NCBI GenBank assembly: GCA_030549175.1
Contig: JAUKUA010000003.1
Coordinates: 1,798,001 to 1,862,000 of the forward strand
From: Lasiosphaeris hirsuta
Lineage: Eukaryota; Ascomycota; Sordariomycetes; Sordariales; Lasiosphaeriaceae
Direction of reading: 5' to 3'
Length of the DNA stretch: 64,000 nucleotides
Shown here: positions 34,060 through 46,452 of the stretch, in pieces
Layout: each line of letters begins with the position of its first letter
How positions within the stretch are numbered: the first letter of the stretch is position 1
Position numbers and translations under genes: made by a program
Notes under the pieces: generated by a model
The model's input: only the letters and a program-made list of their open reading frames with translations
Databases searched by the model: none
Told to the model about the DNA's origin: nothing

Positions 34060-35627
34060 TCCCGGACCACATATTCCCCGCAAAGGAGCGAATGTGTGGC
34101 TTGCAAAAAAAAAGAGCTGAGCAAACTTAGTCCAGTTGAGGCCTCAGTGGCCTGCATGCCATGTGAAGCCGGGCTGATGTTCCGCCCATGTCGTACAAAC
34201 GACCCGGTCTTGCAGAAGCCGGCGGAGACTCATGCAAGCAGCCGTGAAATCAGAATGGCTGCAGAGCCGCCGTGGGAAACGGGGCTCTGTATGGCCGGAT
34301 GAAGTTGAATGTTGGAACTTGGGCTGGCCATCAAGGTAATTAAGCGTCCTAGATGCCGTGGCCCAATCGGCCAGGTGGGAGGGAGGCTCTGCTCTGAGGG
34401 TTTGGGCCCCGGGTTTTGTCCGCCCAGCGGAAGCATCGCGATTGGGAGCCGCAGTCTGTCATCTGCCATTGATTCGGGGTGCAGCGTCTCGGTATATGGT
34501 TGACTGACCGGATCGAACTGATCGGGCTGATTGGTATTACATTTGCTTCGACCTTTGATCGTCAATCGAATGGGAGAACACCCACGTAGTGGCGAATTGG
34601 ATTGAATTTCAGGTCCATCCGCGGTCCATTCGCGGTCCATGCTCTGCCCTGCCCTGCTCTGTTGTCACACATTTGCAGCAAGGATGCCTCCGAGGTCGGG
34701 GGCAAGCGCGTGCTGGCGTGCGAGTGCGTCAACGTGGTCATCTGCAAATGTACTTCATTCGACTAGCTGCCAACCGTGTGTTTTGCAATTCCGTTGGCGG
34801 GAGGGGGGCGGGTAGTGAATTCGTCTTCTTTCTCCAATTGAAGATGTATGGAAATCGATGAGATGAACGTTGGTTGGGGCCTAAAAGCTTAAAAGAACTT
34901 GCACGCCAAATGCCCAAGGTTGCCGCAACTTATCACCACGTGACCCAGCGGTGGTCAGGGTGGTGTGACACGGCCGGGGGCTGCTAATACACTCAATGCC
35001 GGTCGCTCACCGAGGGCCTTGTCCAACTTGAACTCGGGCCTCTGGCATTGTGATTGGCCCATCCAGAGCCGACACCGAAAAAGTAGGCAAAAAAGTGAGG
35101 CGGACAGCCGAGAGGCTTGGTTGCCTAGTTTCTGACGTTACCGCAACGCTTTGCGTCTTTTCGTCTCTCCTTCATTCATCAACCGCCACGACTCGACTCG
35201 CGACCATCGACGTCCATTCTCCACTTTGTCGTTGGCTCGACCCATTTGCCAAAGTTCAACATCGAACTCAAAGCATCCGGCCATCTGCCCAACACCACTC
35301 GCCGCGGCCGATTCAGTGTGGAGATCTTGGAAATTGTGGAAATGTCCAGTTAGGCTGGGGCAGGGCGCCGAATCTCAAACCAACTCGAACCGACCGTCAT
35401 TGCACCGACTTGCACACCACTGGTACCGCGGCTCAACCGCCTTTTCAGCGAGGGGCTCTGCCTACTCTTTCCTTGACGTTTGTACCCAACTTCCATTCGG
35501 TCGTATTTCCTATTACCGAGACCGGGCGAGGCCCGTCTGGGCTGCACTTTTCCATCGTCGAATAGGGCAACACGCCCTGCCAACAAGCCCCCCCTCCCCT
35601 TCGTGAGCTGTTGTTGCCTCTTAACAT

Positions 35628-35642
35628 ATGTTGCCGCCATAG
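35628..35642 (+). other. possible minimal upstream ORF (4 codons)
   Basis: ATG TTG CCG CCA TAG lies 51 nt before the start codon of the C2H2 gene. If the transcript begins upstream of it, it would be a minimal uORF. The transcription start is not known. Confidence 0.3.
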
Positions 35643-35693
35643 CCCCAGCGTTCTGTCGGCTTTCTCATTTTCGAGTCTTAACCTAGGTGCAAC

Positions 35694-38600
35694 ATGCTGA
35701 CAATGAACCATTCCCGCAGTGCAATGAACCATTCCCGCAATGCCATGTCTCAGCCATTACCATTTGCTCATGGAGAGCAATATTCCGTATGTTTTCCCGT
35801 CATGTTGATGCTGATCCATACGCCCCTCTTCTTGTTTCGCCCGATAGGTAATCTAACTGCTTAGTTCAACATGACCGGCCACCCTACCACCACCACGTCT
35901 GGCGCTGTGGTTGCCCCTTCCCCTGAATCACAGGACTCTTCTTTCCTAGACATGGACATATTTACCGGACACAACGCCATGTTTTCGCTCAGCCAAGTCA
36001 ACTCCAAGCAGTTTAGTACTTATCCCCATCGCAGCAATGCCTTTGTCAGCCAGCTTCCTATGGCGCAATTTTTCAGTGAGGATGCCCCATGGAGTTCCCT
36101 CAAAGCAACCGAGTCTAGGCCTCAAAACTTGGTATCCGGGCGGAATGGGCCTCTGCCGTACTATGGCCACTTCCGTGATGGTCCCGCACCGTCGGAGGGC
36201 GATGATTCTGGCTACTATGGCAGCGCATCTGCATCTGGAACAAAACGGAGCGTCATGGACTTGTCACTTGATGAAACGCAAAGCATTGACACGAGTGTCC
36301 ATCTGCCGATGTCCGAAATGCATCTGCAAACCAGCCGGAGCCCGGACGCTATCCACACCGGAGGGAATTATCGCCGGGGAGAGTGGGATCATCCTGCTGC
36401 TAACTCGGAGGTGAACGAGTTTTATTGTGTTACATGTAAACAATCGCTCAAGACCAAAGCCGAACTCAAGTACGTTTTATACTCGTCTCTGGGCAAATAC
36501 CTATCTTCGATAGCGTGATGGATACTTATACCAACCCTCTAGCAAGCACAAGCAGCGCCATGATAAGCCTTACCGCTGCGAGGTCTCGGGTTGTGGCCGC
36601 AAGGAGGGATTTGGCACCAGCAACGACCTTGATCGCCATAAGAAATCTGTTCACAAGGCCGATGGCATCAAGTATCGTTGTACTCTTGGACCATGCGAGA
36701 GTAAAGACAAGATCTGGCCGAGAGCAGATAATTTCAGATCGCACTTGAAAAGAGTCCATAAGATGGTTGTGAACTCGGACGACCCAATGGCACGGTTCAT
36801 ATATGAGTATGTCTACCTTCAAGATAGCCTCTTTCCTCTCACTAATGTGGTCTATCACCTAGGCTGCTGCGAGCCGAGGATTTGGCTTGCATGGGACCAT
36901 CTGAAGTACAAATTGATGCGACGAGCGGATCGGCCCCTCTGTCCCACTCTGCCTGGATTTTGGATCAAGTTCACGCAAGCACTCATGGTCTCCCAAGTGG
37001 AGGGATCGGTTTTGGCCAGATGGACGACGCAATGCAGTTCCATGGGCCCCGCGGCTCAGAGGGTGAACATGACCACTCTACACTTATGGGTGTAGATGAA
37101 ATCCAGATCCACGATCAGGAAGACCCCATGCACACCGATGACATACATATGGAGATGGATCCGGCACTTGCATTTGGCAATTTGCAAAGACATGGACATG
37201 ACACCGGATCTACGTCACCTGAGCTATACGCATATAAACCAGACATCCTGAGCCAAAGTTCTTCGGCAGAACAGCGATGTCTTGATGGTAGCTCAGCCGA
37301 ACTAGCTCGGGCGGAAGACGATGAACTTGCCGCGTTGAACAAGGAAAAGCGCCAAAAGGATCTCCAAAAGGACAAGCCATGCACTCAGGAACCGGCTGAG
37401 CAGCCGGGACCCCAAGATTCTACGCAAGATTCCATCGTTGAAGATGACACCCAGGATGTTGATGCGGAGGCTGACTCATCGGACGATGATTACAAGGATG
37501 ACGACCAAGCCGCTGCCCTGAATGCGGCTGACAGCCAGGAACTGTTCCCCGGTCTCCAGAGTAGCAGCTCTAGCTGCAACGATGATAGCTCTAGCCCACC
37601 TGAGCCTGCCGATGAATCACCATCATGTGAGCCACAGTTAGCCCTGGATGTCTCTCTGGAGAATGCCATTCACGTAGATGAAGACAAGGCAAGCGCCTGG
37701 GTCCTGAAACTGATAGAAAATGGTAAACTTAGCATGGAAAAGCTAGGATACCAAAAGGTGAAGAAGGCAGAAGTGGAAGGAGTCAAGGAAACGCCGACGA
37801 GCTCTCTTCTAGTAAGCGGGGATCGAATTCGGTGTTCCGACCCGGGGTGTGAAAAGACGTTCAGCCGGCCATGCGAGCTCAAGTATGCTAGATCCCCGGC
37901 CACTACTTTACTCGTGCCCAGTACTGACAGAGTTGCTAGGAAACACATGAAACGCCATGATAAGCCATATGCCTGCACCCACACCGGCTGTGACAAGCAT
38001 TTTGGGAGCAAAAATGACTGGAAGCGTCATGAAAATAGCCAGCATACCCAGCTTGAGTTCTGGAAGTGCGGCGAGAAGGCAAAGGACCATCGCCCAGGGG
38101 GCTTGTGCGGCAAGATCTGCCATCGCCGAGAAACCTTCAAGAACCATCTGGGGAAAGACCACCAGATCAAAGACACCAAGGCTATCGAGAAGCAGCTGCA
38201 GGATTGCCGCGTGGGGCGCAATTACGAGTCTCGTTTCTGGTGCGGGTTCTGCGCGCAGACGATCGATTTCAAAAAGAACGGCGGCCTGGCGTGCTCGGAG
38301 CGCTTCGACCACATCGACGACCACTTTACGGGCAAAGGCCAACCCAAGCGCGACATCCGGGAGTGGAAGAGCATCGAGGAGGAGCCGGCAGAGACGTTTG
38401 AGCAAATTCTGCCCGAGGAGACGAGGGGGCTCAAGAACTTTGTTCCCGTGAGCACGTCGGTTTTGAACGCCTCGGCACGGCTTCCCCCTTTGCGCGATGC
38501 CGACTCGCGTAAGCGCGCTCCCGACTCGACCGAGGATGACAATGGTTCAACGGCGGTGAGGGAGAGCAAGCGGCACAAGAACGACGACACTAAGACCTCG

Positions 38601-38803
38601 GTGCTCTGGCTTTGTGTAGGTTTTCATGGTTTCCGTCTTATTCCTCTGATTATGGAAGGCACGAAGTTCCTAACTGACATGATATATAGTGCGACTGCTC
38701 GGACTACTGGAGCCCGGCGGTGACTATGACTTGCATGGGGTCAGATTGCGGGCATGCGTTCTGCGACGAGTGTCAGATGGTGAGGCACACGGTAAAGGAT
38801 TGA
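35694..38803 (+). CDS. multi-finger C2H2 transcription factor with Cys-rich C-terminus
   Basis: Six exons, 35694..35786, 35865..36469, 36543..36806, 36863..37882, 37940..38615 and 38690..38803, give 923 residues. All five introns (56-78 nt) have canonical sites and matching phases. An N-terminal Ser/Asp-rich region precedes a first finger group near residue 217: FYCVTCKQSLKTKAELN/KHKQRH, YRCEVSGC...NDLDRHKKSVH and YRCTLGPC...NFRSHLKRVH. A long acidic, Ser-rich spacer follows. The second group is IRCSDPGCEKTFSRPCELK/KHMKRH and YACTHTGCDKHFGSKNDWKRH, followed by further Cys/His pairs up to about residue 790. The last exon encodes CDCSDYW...CMGSDCGHAFCDEC, a likely extra zinc site. It is a nuclear DNA-binding regulator by inference; targets unknown. 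Starting at 35871 in exon 2 would lose only 33 residues, so the first exon is less certain than the rest. Confidence 0.88.
35702..35743 (+). repeat. 21-bp tandem duplication in the first exon
   Basis: Two copies of a 21-nt unit (aatgaaccattcccgcagtg plus one base; second copy differs at one position) encode MNHSRSA and MNHSRNA. Each copy supplies an in-frame ATG. Confidence 0.85.
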
Positions 38804-41800
38804 GATGGGGAGGAGAGAAAGAAAGAGAAGGAGGAAGACGGGATCGAGGTGATGACTTGATGACATTTGGGTTACGACGAAGATGTTTTACGGGGGTGGG
38901 ATGCCTTGTGGAAAGCGGCGGCGGCGGCAGGATTATTCTTTACAAACAGCGTGATACCCCTTGTTTTGAGGAGTGTAGATTCATTTATTTGTGTTTGATC
39001 AACATTTTAGTCTAGGGATGGATTTAGAAGGACATGGACAGGAGAAAAGATTCATATGGGATGATACCTGGTGGTGGCTGTTTGTCCCCCCCCTTTTTTG
39101 CTATCGCATTAGTTAGGGCTCTACTTAAGCGCTGTTTTCTTCTTCATTTTCGTTCAATCGTTCTAGATAAGTAGATAGGTGGCACGACGCTTGGCCAGCG
39201 ATGAATGAACGTGTGTTGGTGGTTGGTCTGGTCTGGATGCAATCACATAGCTCCCAAGCTTGACATGCCATGGACTTGAATCGTCGTGATGACGAAGCAA
39301 GACTAGGCAACCCGACCGGATGGGAAGACTCGCCATTGACTCTTGGCGTGCATTGCGCTGTCTCTTTTTTTACCCCCTGACCAAAATATGCAGTGCATTT
39401 GGTGCCCAGTGTATGATAACATGTACTACATACACGTAAAGTAGGTCGTGAGTTGGGTGATAAGAGTGTGAGTCAGTCAGTTGAGCTGGATTCGCTGCCG
39501 AACGAGAGCGAAACGAACGACCTGGGAGCCTGCATGTCTTTTCTTGGACTCGATGTCCACGTACGACGGGTTCTACGAGGTAAGGCATGAATGCGTGCCA
39601 CCAGGTTGGGGCCGACAAGCTCTACGGATACTGGTTTCCCCCATGTTCCGCTGACACGGGCATCGGAGGTTGGCTGGGCTGAGAGGACATGGCAGGTTTG
39701 TACGCAGCAGTCATGGGCAAGGCGGGTGTTAACCGCCCGATAACGCCATGGCGAGCAACAGTCGAATCGATGGCGCGAGGGAGCGGCGTTGCGGTGTTGC
39801 GGTGTTGCGGTGAGATAGCTGAATCGGTATTTGTGTAAGGTAGAATCGATGGCTAGCTACGAGTGGTCCGGATAGGTGGGAGCCGGAGCGAGCGAGCGAG
39901 CGAGCGAGTGAGATTTTCCTAGACTTGGATAGGGAGAGACTAAGTCTAGGCAGAAGCCCCCCCTAGACTACGAATAGACCAGCTGGGCACCCGCCCAACC
40001 AACGAGAGTCCGGACCCTACGGCTGCGGGTTTACACCTAACGTCTGTCCTTTCGTCTCGACAAAGGTCCCGTTGTGCGATACTTGGTTGGTGGGGCGTGG
40101 GGACCTACATTTGGCAATTTCGGTGACAAGATCACCACGTCATCAAAGTGTGCGGCGCAGATGCGATGCGATGACCCAAGGGGTGCGAAAATCAAGAGGG
40201 CAAAAAAAAGGGCCGGGAGGCGCCATCTCGGCCTCAATTGTCGTTGGCGATCTATGATACACGCTCGGGCGACGTGTGGCCAATGAGCATTGTTCTGCCT
40301 TTTTTCCTTCTGTGCCTTTGTTGGTTGAGTTGGGGGTAATGGGCCGACAAGGGGAGCTGGGATGCTAGAATGCTGTATTGTGATGACAAAAAGACAGACT
40401 GAGGCAGACAGAGAGGCAGACAAGTGCAGTGCAGGCAGGCAAGAGGCAGACATGGAAATGCAGTGCCGAGGTTCTGAGGTTCTGATTGGGCAGATGCAGT
40501 GAGGCCGACAATGGAGGGATCGGGAGGCCGGTTCCCGGCCGGGGGTCGGTTCGATACGACGAGCCGGACCATTTGGCAATGTTCAAACAGCGCCGATCGA
40601 GTCTGGTTTGTTTGGGCTTCGGCCGAGGGAGGAGGGGCCGCCTTTCCGCGTCGCTTTCTAGGCCGCTCTGCGCAGCAGCACCGCGGTAATCTGCGCTCCG
40701 CGGTAGTAATCCTGCGGTTATCTTGTGGGAGTCGAGCGGCAGAGGCGAGATGGCCTTTCATCCTGTCATGTCAGGGTCATAATTAGTGTATCCATAATTT
40801 GGCTGCTCAAGGTTGTCGTCGAGGTTGTCTCCGACTTTCTGTCTCTGATCCAAGCGCGCCTTGGCGCTACGAATGCCCAGATCGTCGACGGCCCTTCCCA
40901 CCGTTCGTTCGCTCTCCCCCTCCCCCCCCCCTCTGCCCCTTGTCAGCCGTCCTCAGCCTGTGAGACGACAAGCCGGTGACGTTTCGCGCAAACCGACGAG
41001 GGTTGAAAATTGGGGAGCAGCGGGCTTCCGGAGTTCGCGAGAGCAGGGCAGTTGGATTAGTGTCTCTCAGGTCGTAGCGTCCCCGTAGGGCAGGGGGCAA
41101 ATAGTGGAGGCAGGGGGCAGTGGGCAAGGGGCACAGGGGGCGGGGCCGTCACGTTGGAATTTCATTAGGTAGGTCGGGCTTCGAATTGCCGGCACACACA
41201 CCTTACCAGCATCCAAGCTTTCAACGCCAGCAGCAGGCGCGCAAAGCAGCGCGACAAATGAGAGCGCAGGCACTGCAAAACGAACGAACCGAGAAAACAA
41301 AAAGAGCAGTGCGGTGAGATCCAAGCGGAACACGAGCCACCCGCTCATTCACGCCAGTGGACAAAATCAAACGAGGCGTCCGCGCTAGTCGAATGTCTCC
41401 CCCGCGACTTTGCCTCGTCGCCAGCGGGACAACGTTGTACTCACCGAACAAGGAAAGCTGGCAGAATGCGCCAACAAAGCTTCCATTCTTCCATCCCTCG
41501 CCGCCATTCCCCCCTTCTATCCTATCGCAGCCCGCAGCTCCCAGCAAGCCCGGTTCACTGCCACCCGTTTCAGGACACGCGCGAGCAGCAGCAAAGCAAA
41601 GGCGCAGTCAGCGCTTGTCAACTGATGTTTGGTTCACGGACACCTGCACCAACTGGCATCGAGGTTCTGTTCTGTGGATTCTGTGGAGAGCAGACCACGT
41701 GCATCCTCTTCTTTATCTCTCGCTTCGTTGCAGATAACGGATCACCTGCATCACCTTTATTGGGTCCCTTCGACATCGTCACTGTGGATACATTAGCCTT

Positions 41801-44800
41801 GTTCACATTGTTGCCGGCGATCAATCTCGGGTTCGAGGCATGTCCTCGACCGAGCCGCCGCTTTCAGCTCTCGGTCGCCAAAGCCCCACCGCCAACGTTA
41901 CCGTCCCGGCAAAGTATAGTACTTCCATACCCGACAGGGCGGGCAGCGAACGGCAGCGAGCGGGTCGGGGGGCCGATAGTTTGGATATTGGCCCACCGCC
42001 CTGTGCACACACACACATATGGTGTATGTGGTGTGTTGGGAGTCATGGGAATGACAAAGAGCCAACCCGGACAGCAGGCTTGGTCAGGAAAACCAGGCCA
42101 CCTGAGCTACACTACGATAGTACACTCCTTGCCCGCAGCTATCTTTCCTCCCAGAGCTACGGGAATGAGGTAAAGCGGCATTTCGCACACGGGGCGGGCA
42201 GGGGTAAGGGGGTGAGTGGCCTGAAGTCGTCACACTGGATCGTGATCATGAAATACGCCATGCAGAGAGCAAAGAGACGACAGCGTCTACTTTTAGAAAT
42301 AGCCGCGGGACGCCATTTCAAGGTCTCAGCTTGCGGATTAACTATTGGGCACAGGTCGTCGTGGTTGCAACGCGCCACACACAGCGCATGCCGACTTTGG
42401 GTGCTGGAAGAACCCAGGAATGGCCAGGCGGCGCCCATCAACAAGGGCCAAAGAACCTTACTGCAACACCTGCAACCTCCATCGACCTGGGGGCCTGGGC
42501 CCGAGGGGTGGAGGGGCGAAATGGAATGGGAATTTCGCATGGTTCACCACTTGAGAATTGACCCGGCAGGACCTGAAATGGGGGCTGGACGAAGTCGCAG
42601 GCCATCCTCTGTCAGAGAGATATTGGGATTTCTGCAAGCCGAAATTGCTCTCGTCCTTCCCACGTTACATTGGCATCTCGACAGTCCGTGTACATACTTA
42701 CACTGGCGGCGGGAATGCGTAGGGACGTGTACATAGATGCCCGATCCGGTAAATTCACGGCCCTACGCCAGATCCCGTCGAGGGCGTGAGGGATGGCGAT
42801 GGCACCGTCGACAATATCCATTATCATCGCATCAGTCGCGCCCCCTTCAATCACTGACCACCCGCACAGGGACGAGATGGCTGGCCGTCTCGATGCCCAA
42901 TCACGGCCAATAGCATCGCTGCGGGATCGCTGAGTGGCATGGCGCCGTAGGGGGAGGAACAAGCGCCGCCCCTCCCCATCCATCCCCACGGGGCGGGCTG
43001 TTTTCGCTTCACCCAGGCCGGGCGCAAGACCCCGCTTGTCGCTTGTGGGCTCCGCGAGCGAGTGGCGAGACGGGCCACGACCAGTTGCACTCCTCGCATC
43101 GAGATACCAACTGGACCCTCATCAAACACACGATGTAGCATGCACTGCATTCTGCGGCCGATCACTTTGCCCTTTGAGTTTCTGTATGCGCGGGACATTG
43201 GGAAACTCGACTTTTTACCTATCAAGTTGCTCAGCAAGCACAGGCGGGCAAAGGCCAACGTCGCAAGGGTGCAGGCGGCATATCGTAGCAGACAGGCCGC
43301 AGGGACATACAGGCATACAGACGGACGAACAGGATTTGTCTTGCAAGGGAAACCTACTCGTGGTCCCCTCATCTCACTCAGGCCGGTGTTTGTTTGGCAG
43401 GTGACGAATGTGCAGAAACTAGCGAAGGGCGGACCATAAGACAGCCAAGAAAGGGTATGAGGTGCCAAGGTGACGGGAAACACCGGGCCAATGTCGCAAA
43501 TCAAGCGGACAGGCCCCCTGTGAGCGAACATCTCGCTGCCTGGGTCCCATGTCAGATTGTATGGTTTTCGGTGGCCTTCACCACAGCGGCCCACCCACCA
43601 CCACCATCACCCTGACGCCATTGCAGCCGGCGAATCTGCCTGGGCCCTCTTTGGGTCTTTGGGGATGGCTAGACCGCTAGGTAGACGAAGCTGCTGGGGA
43701 AACAGTGAGGGTACTCCCTGAAGCCCTGAAGCCCTAGTGTAGTGTAGTGTAGCCACCGCTCGTGGGCCACACTCAAGGAACGCCCCGAGGGCGCCTTGCC
43801 GCTATGCTAGTGATGCTAGCGGGGGGCTGGGGTTATTTTCAGGGATCCAGGCCTGTTCGCTTGAAACCGATCAAACCGGTGGGCCTTCTGGATCAACGGG
43901 GGCCTAGCGCATTTGCTGTGGAAGGACTTCTTTGTTGCTGATGGTGTCATTTTGCTTTTTTTCGCTCCTCTGCAGGCTTCAAGGTAGAGCTGAGATGGTG
44001 GAGGTGGGGGGGAGACTGTACCCGCGCACGGTGAGACCTTGGCCTTGGCCAAAGTGTGGCATCCCAGGTCGGAGCCAGGATAAAGTCGCTGATTTTCAGC
44101 CCACACGGGTCAATAAAGTGAGTGACGGCTGGACAGACGGCGGTCTGGTCCAGTCTGTGCGGCGCGTGTGTGGGAAAATCTATTGCAGGCACTATTTGGG
44201 TAGATGGAGGTGGGGTGTCGTTGTGTTGGGTGTTGGTCGCGTCTTTCGGATTTTGGCAAGTGAGGTTCCGTGGAACGAAGAAGCGGGAAATGGTGGGAAG
44301 CAGGGGACGGGGACTGCTTGAATCTCAGAATTGAACAATTGCCGCTGCAGAGCCTCAATTCCCTCAGCGCTCACGGATCTTGTCGCTTTCTCCTCCCCCA
44401 TTTTCACCTCTACGCTATTGTGTACACGAGTGGAGTATCCTCGACTCAGTAGTGGGCCACGGATGGCCAGAAACAGCAGTGGGGCATGTCTTATTAGGCG
44501 GGGCAGTCTGGAGAGACACGGGATCGAGAAGCGAAAGCGTTAGCTTGCGCGGGCAGGGTCGGGAGATAATCCAGAGTGGACCACGGTACTACCTACATAC
44601 CTCAAGGCCGGGTCGCGTCCATCTGAAATCTCCACGGCGGGCGCTGTCAGTGGCCTGTCAGTACCAGAGCAGGTGCTGGCGCCGGCGCTCTATTGCGGTG
44701 CCCGTGGGCCGCGCACGATAGACAATGATGGATGATGCTGCTTCACCTCCAGCTTTGCACGCTGCGTCGTACATACCTACCCACACAGCACGCTTCCAGA

Positions 44801-46452
44801 CTCCAGACTCGGGTATCGTCTGGGCGCTGATGCTGGGACCAGTGCGACGGCTGACCACTACAACCAACACTGCGCTGCGCTGCACTGCACTAGCCACGGC
44901 TCGCTGATGATGTGCGACCGCGCTCGTCCTAGGTCGTGAGTCTTATGACTGGTCACAATTGGTGGCAGGGCCCTCGAACGACGAGGAAGGGGGCCGCCAA
45001 GTTATCCGGCTTCACGATTCGGCATCTAGCACAAGACCCGACTCTATCGATTGTCATGCAGCGGTGCAATGCTGGAGCAGGGTATTTGTGTACTGAACTC
45101 CGTATCCGCGCAACGGTGCGGTGGTGACGGGGTAGAGTGTACCGCGCTCGAGGCGAAGGATAACCGATAAAAGACGATGGAGCAAAACAGTTATCTCTCC
45201 TTTGCATGGCGTGCCGCTGTGTCGCAGTCCGAGGCGCAGAACAATCTGCGGGCCCGCGCGACTTGGACAACGCGCTCTGCACAAATTATCCATGCACATC
45301 AAATGTATCAATCGCCGCGCTCCATTGACGGCCGGTGCCAGAGGGGGGGGGCCAAGGGCGAAGGATGCCAAGAGTTAGATGGAAGGGACAGGGTGAAAGT
45401 CAGGGGTGCTTCGCCTTGGCAGAAAAAGCAATGAAAGGTGTGGCTAAGCAGCGCGAGAGGGTACGAAGTACTTCGGAGCAGAGCCGCATGCCCTGGATGA
45501 AGCGGGAGACAGAGTGGAAGGGAGCGCTGCTCAGGTCCTGGCCGCTGCTGGCCGCTCTCGCACCACTCCCACTCCCACATCCTCCCACCCCCCCGACCGC
45601 CAGCCAGCACCCAACCCGCCCATCCGCCGCCATGTCCGTCCTCACCTCGACCGACCCGATCCCAGGATGAGGCCCCGGACGAATACAGGAGCCGCTGGTC
45701 GGTGGGATGTGGGATTGTGGTACGTACTCTCTCGATGCGATGGCCACACCCACCCCCCTCCCCCATCCAAACCAGCCAGACGCAGTCGCCTCCACGCTGC
45801 CGCGTCCACACTGCTGCGGTAAGGTAAGGTAGGGTCCCGACGGCCACGCTACCAGACGAAGGCAGGCAGGTACAGTACTCACTCGGGTACAAGCCATTAG
45901 CATGGGTCGAGCTATTCACTCCTGCTTGCATACATCATCTTGCGTGTCTCCTTTATCTACCACACATGCCCTCATCTGCTTTCTCGCGTCGCTGCATCGC
46001 CACTGTCGTCTATCATCCCCGTGGTGTTTTCTCCCGTCAACACCCGTCCCCCTACCAGTACTCCGTCCCCCTTGTTAATCCTGCTCGCTCGCTCTAGCTG
46101 GGAGCGAGTGAGCCTCAACCCACACCATCTGTACTATATATTATAAAGTCGGCACACTGCCCCCGGCCGGAGCCTCGGTTCCCACCTTTGACCTTTGTTC
46201 CTTGTAACAATCACATTCGACTCGGTCGCCCATAACGGTAGTCAACAATCTCTTATTAACCACCGTGACCTTTGGGGCGTCGTGGTACCCCCCTCACACA
46301 GCTCCTCCTGCGTCGTTCAACCAGGCTGTGTCTATCGTCTTGCACATTCGCGAATTCGACCTCAGGGGACCTGGGTGCTCAAGCTCTCCCAGTCCGGATC
46401 AGCCACTCCCGGCGAGCCTCGAGGCCCCAAGCCGGGCAAAGCCTCCCCCATA
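38804..46452. other. 7.6-kb stretch without a supportable gene
   Basis: A 298-residue open frame with ATG at 41840 and a 247-residue frame on the minus strand near 42.9-43.6 kb have mixed codon endings and no domain, so I do not call them. Short tandem tracts are present: an 8-nt unit gttgcggt at about 39788-39812, gcga units at about 39890-39910 and tagtg units at about 43735-43753. The last 300 bp hold the promoter and leader of the second C2H2 gene. Confidence 0.5.
46135..46147 (+). promoter_or_regulatory. TATA-box-like element upstream of the second C2H2 gene
   Basis: The sequence tatatattataaa lies about 305 bp before the predicted start codon. No ATG occurs between about 46150 and 46453, so a transcript starting shortly after this element would meet the called ATG first. 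Confidence 0.5.

Larger units (their letters stand above)
32907..35693. other. intergenic, likely long 5' leader and promoter of the C2H2 gene on the right
   Basis: No exon can be supported. From about 35150 to 35690 the plus strand is pyrimidine-rich, as in fungal 5' leaders. A G19 run lies at 34041-34059 and three copies of gcggtccat-like units at about 34611-34642. Confidence 0.5.

Noticed and set aside
41840..42736. 298-residue open frame with an ATG on the plus strand
   Set aside because: Codon endings are mixed, an overlapping frame on the other strand is equally open, and there is no domain or plausible structure. It is near the length expected by chance in GC-rich DNA.
42851..43594. 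247-residue frame on the minus strand
   Set aside because: Overlaps other open frames on the plus strand; composition is not gene-like and no motif is seen.
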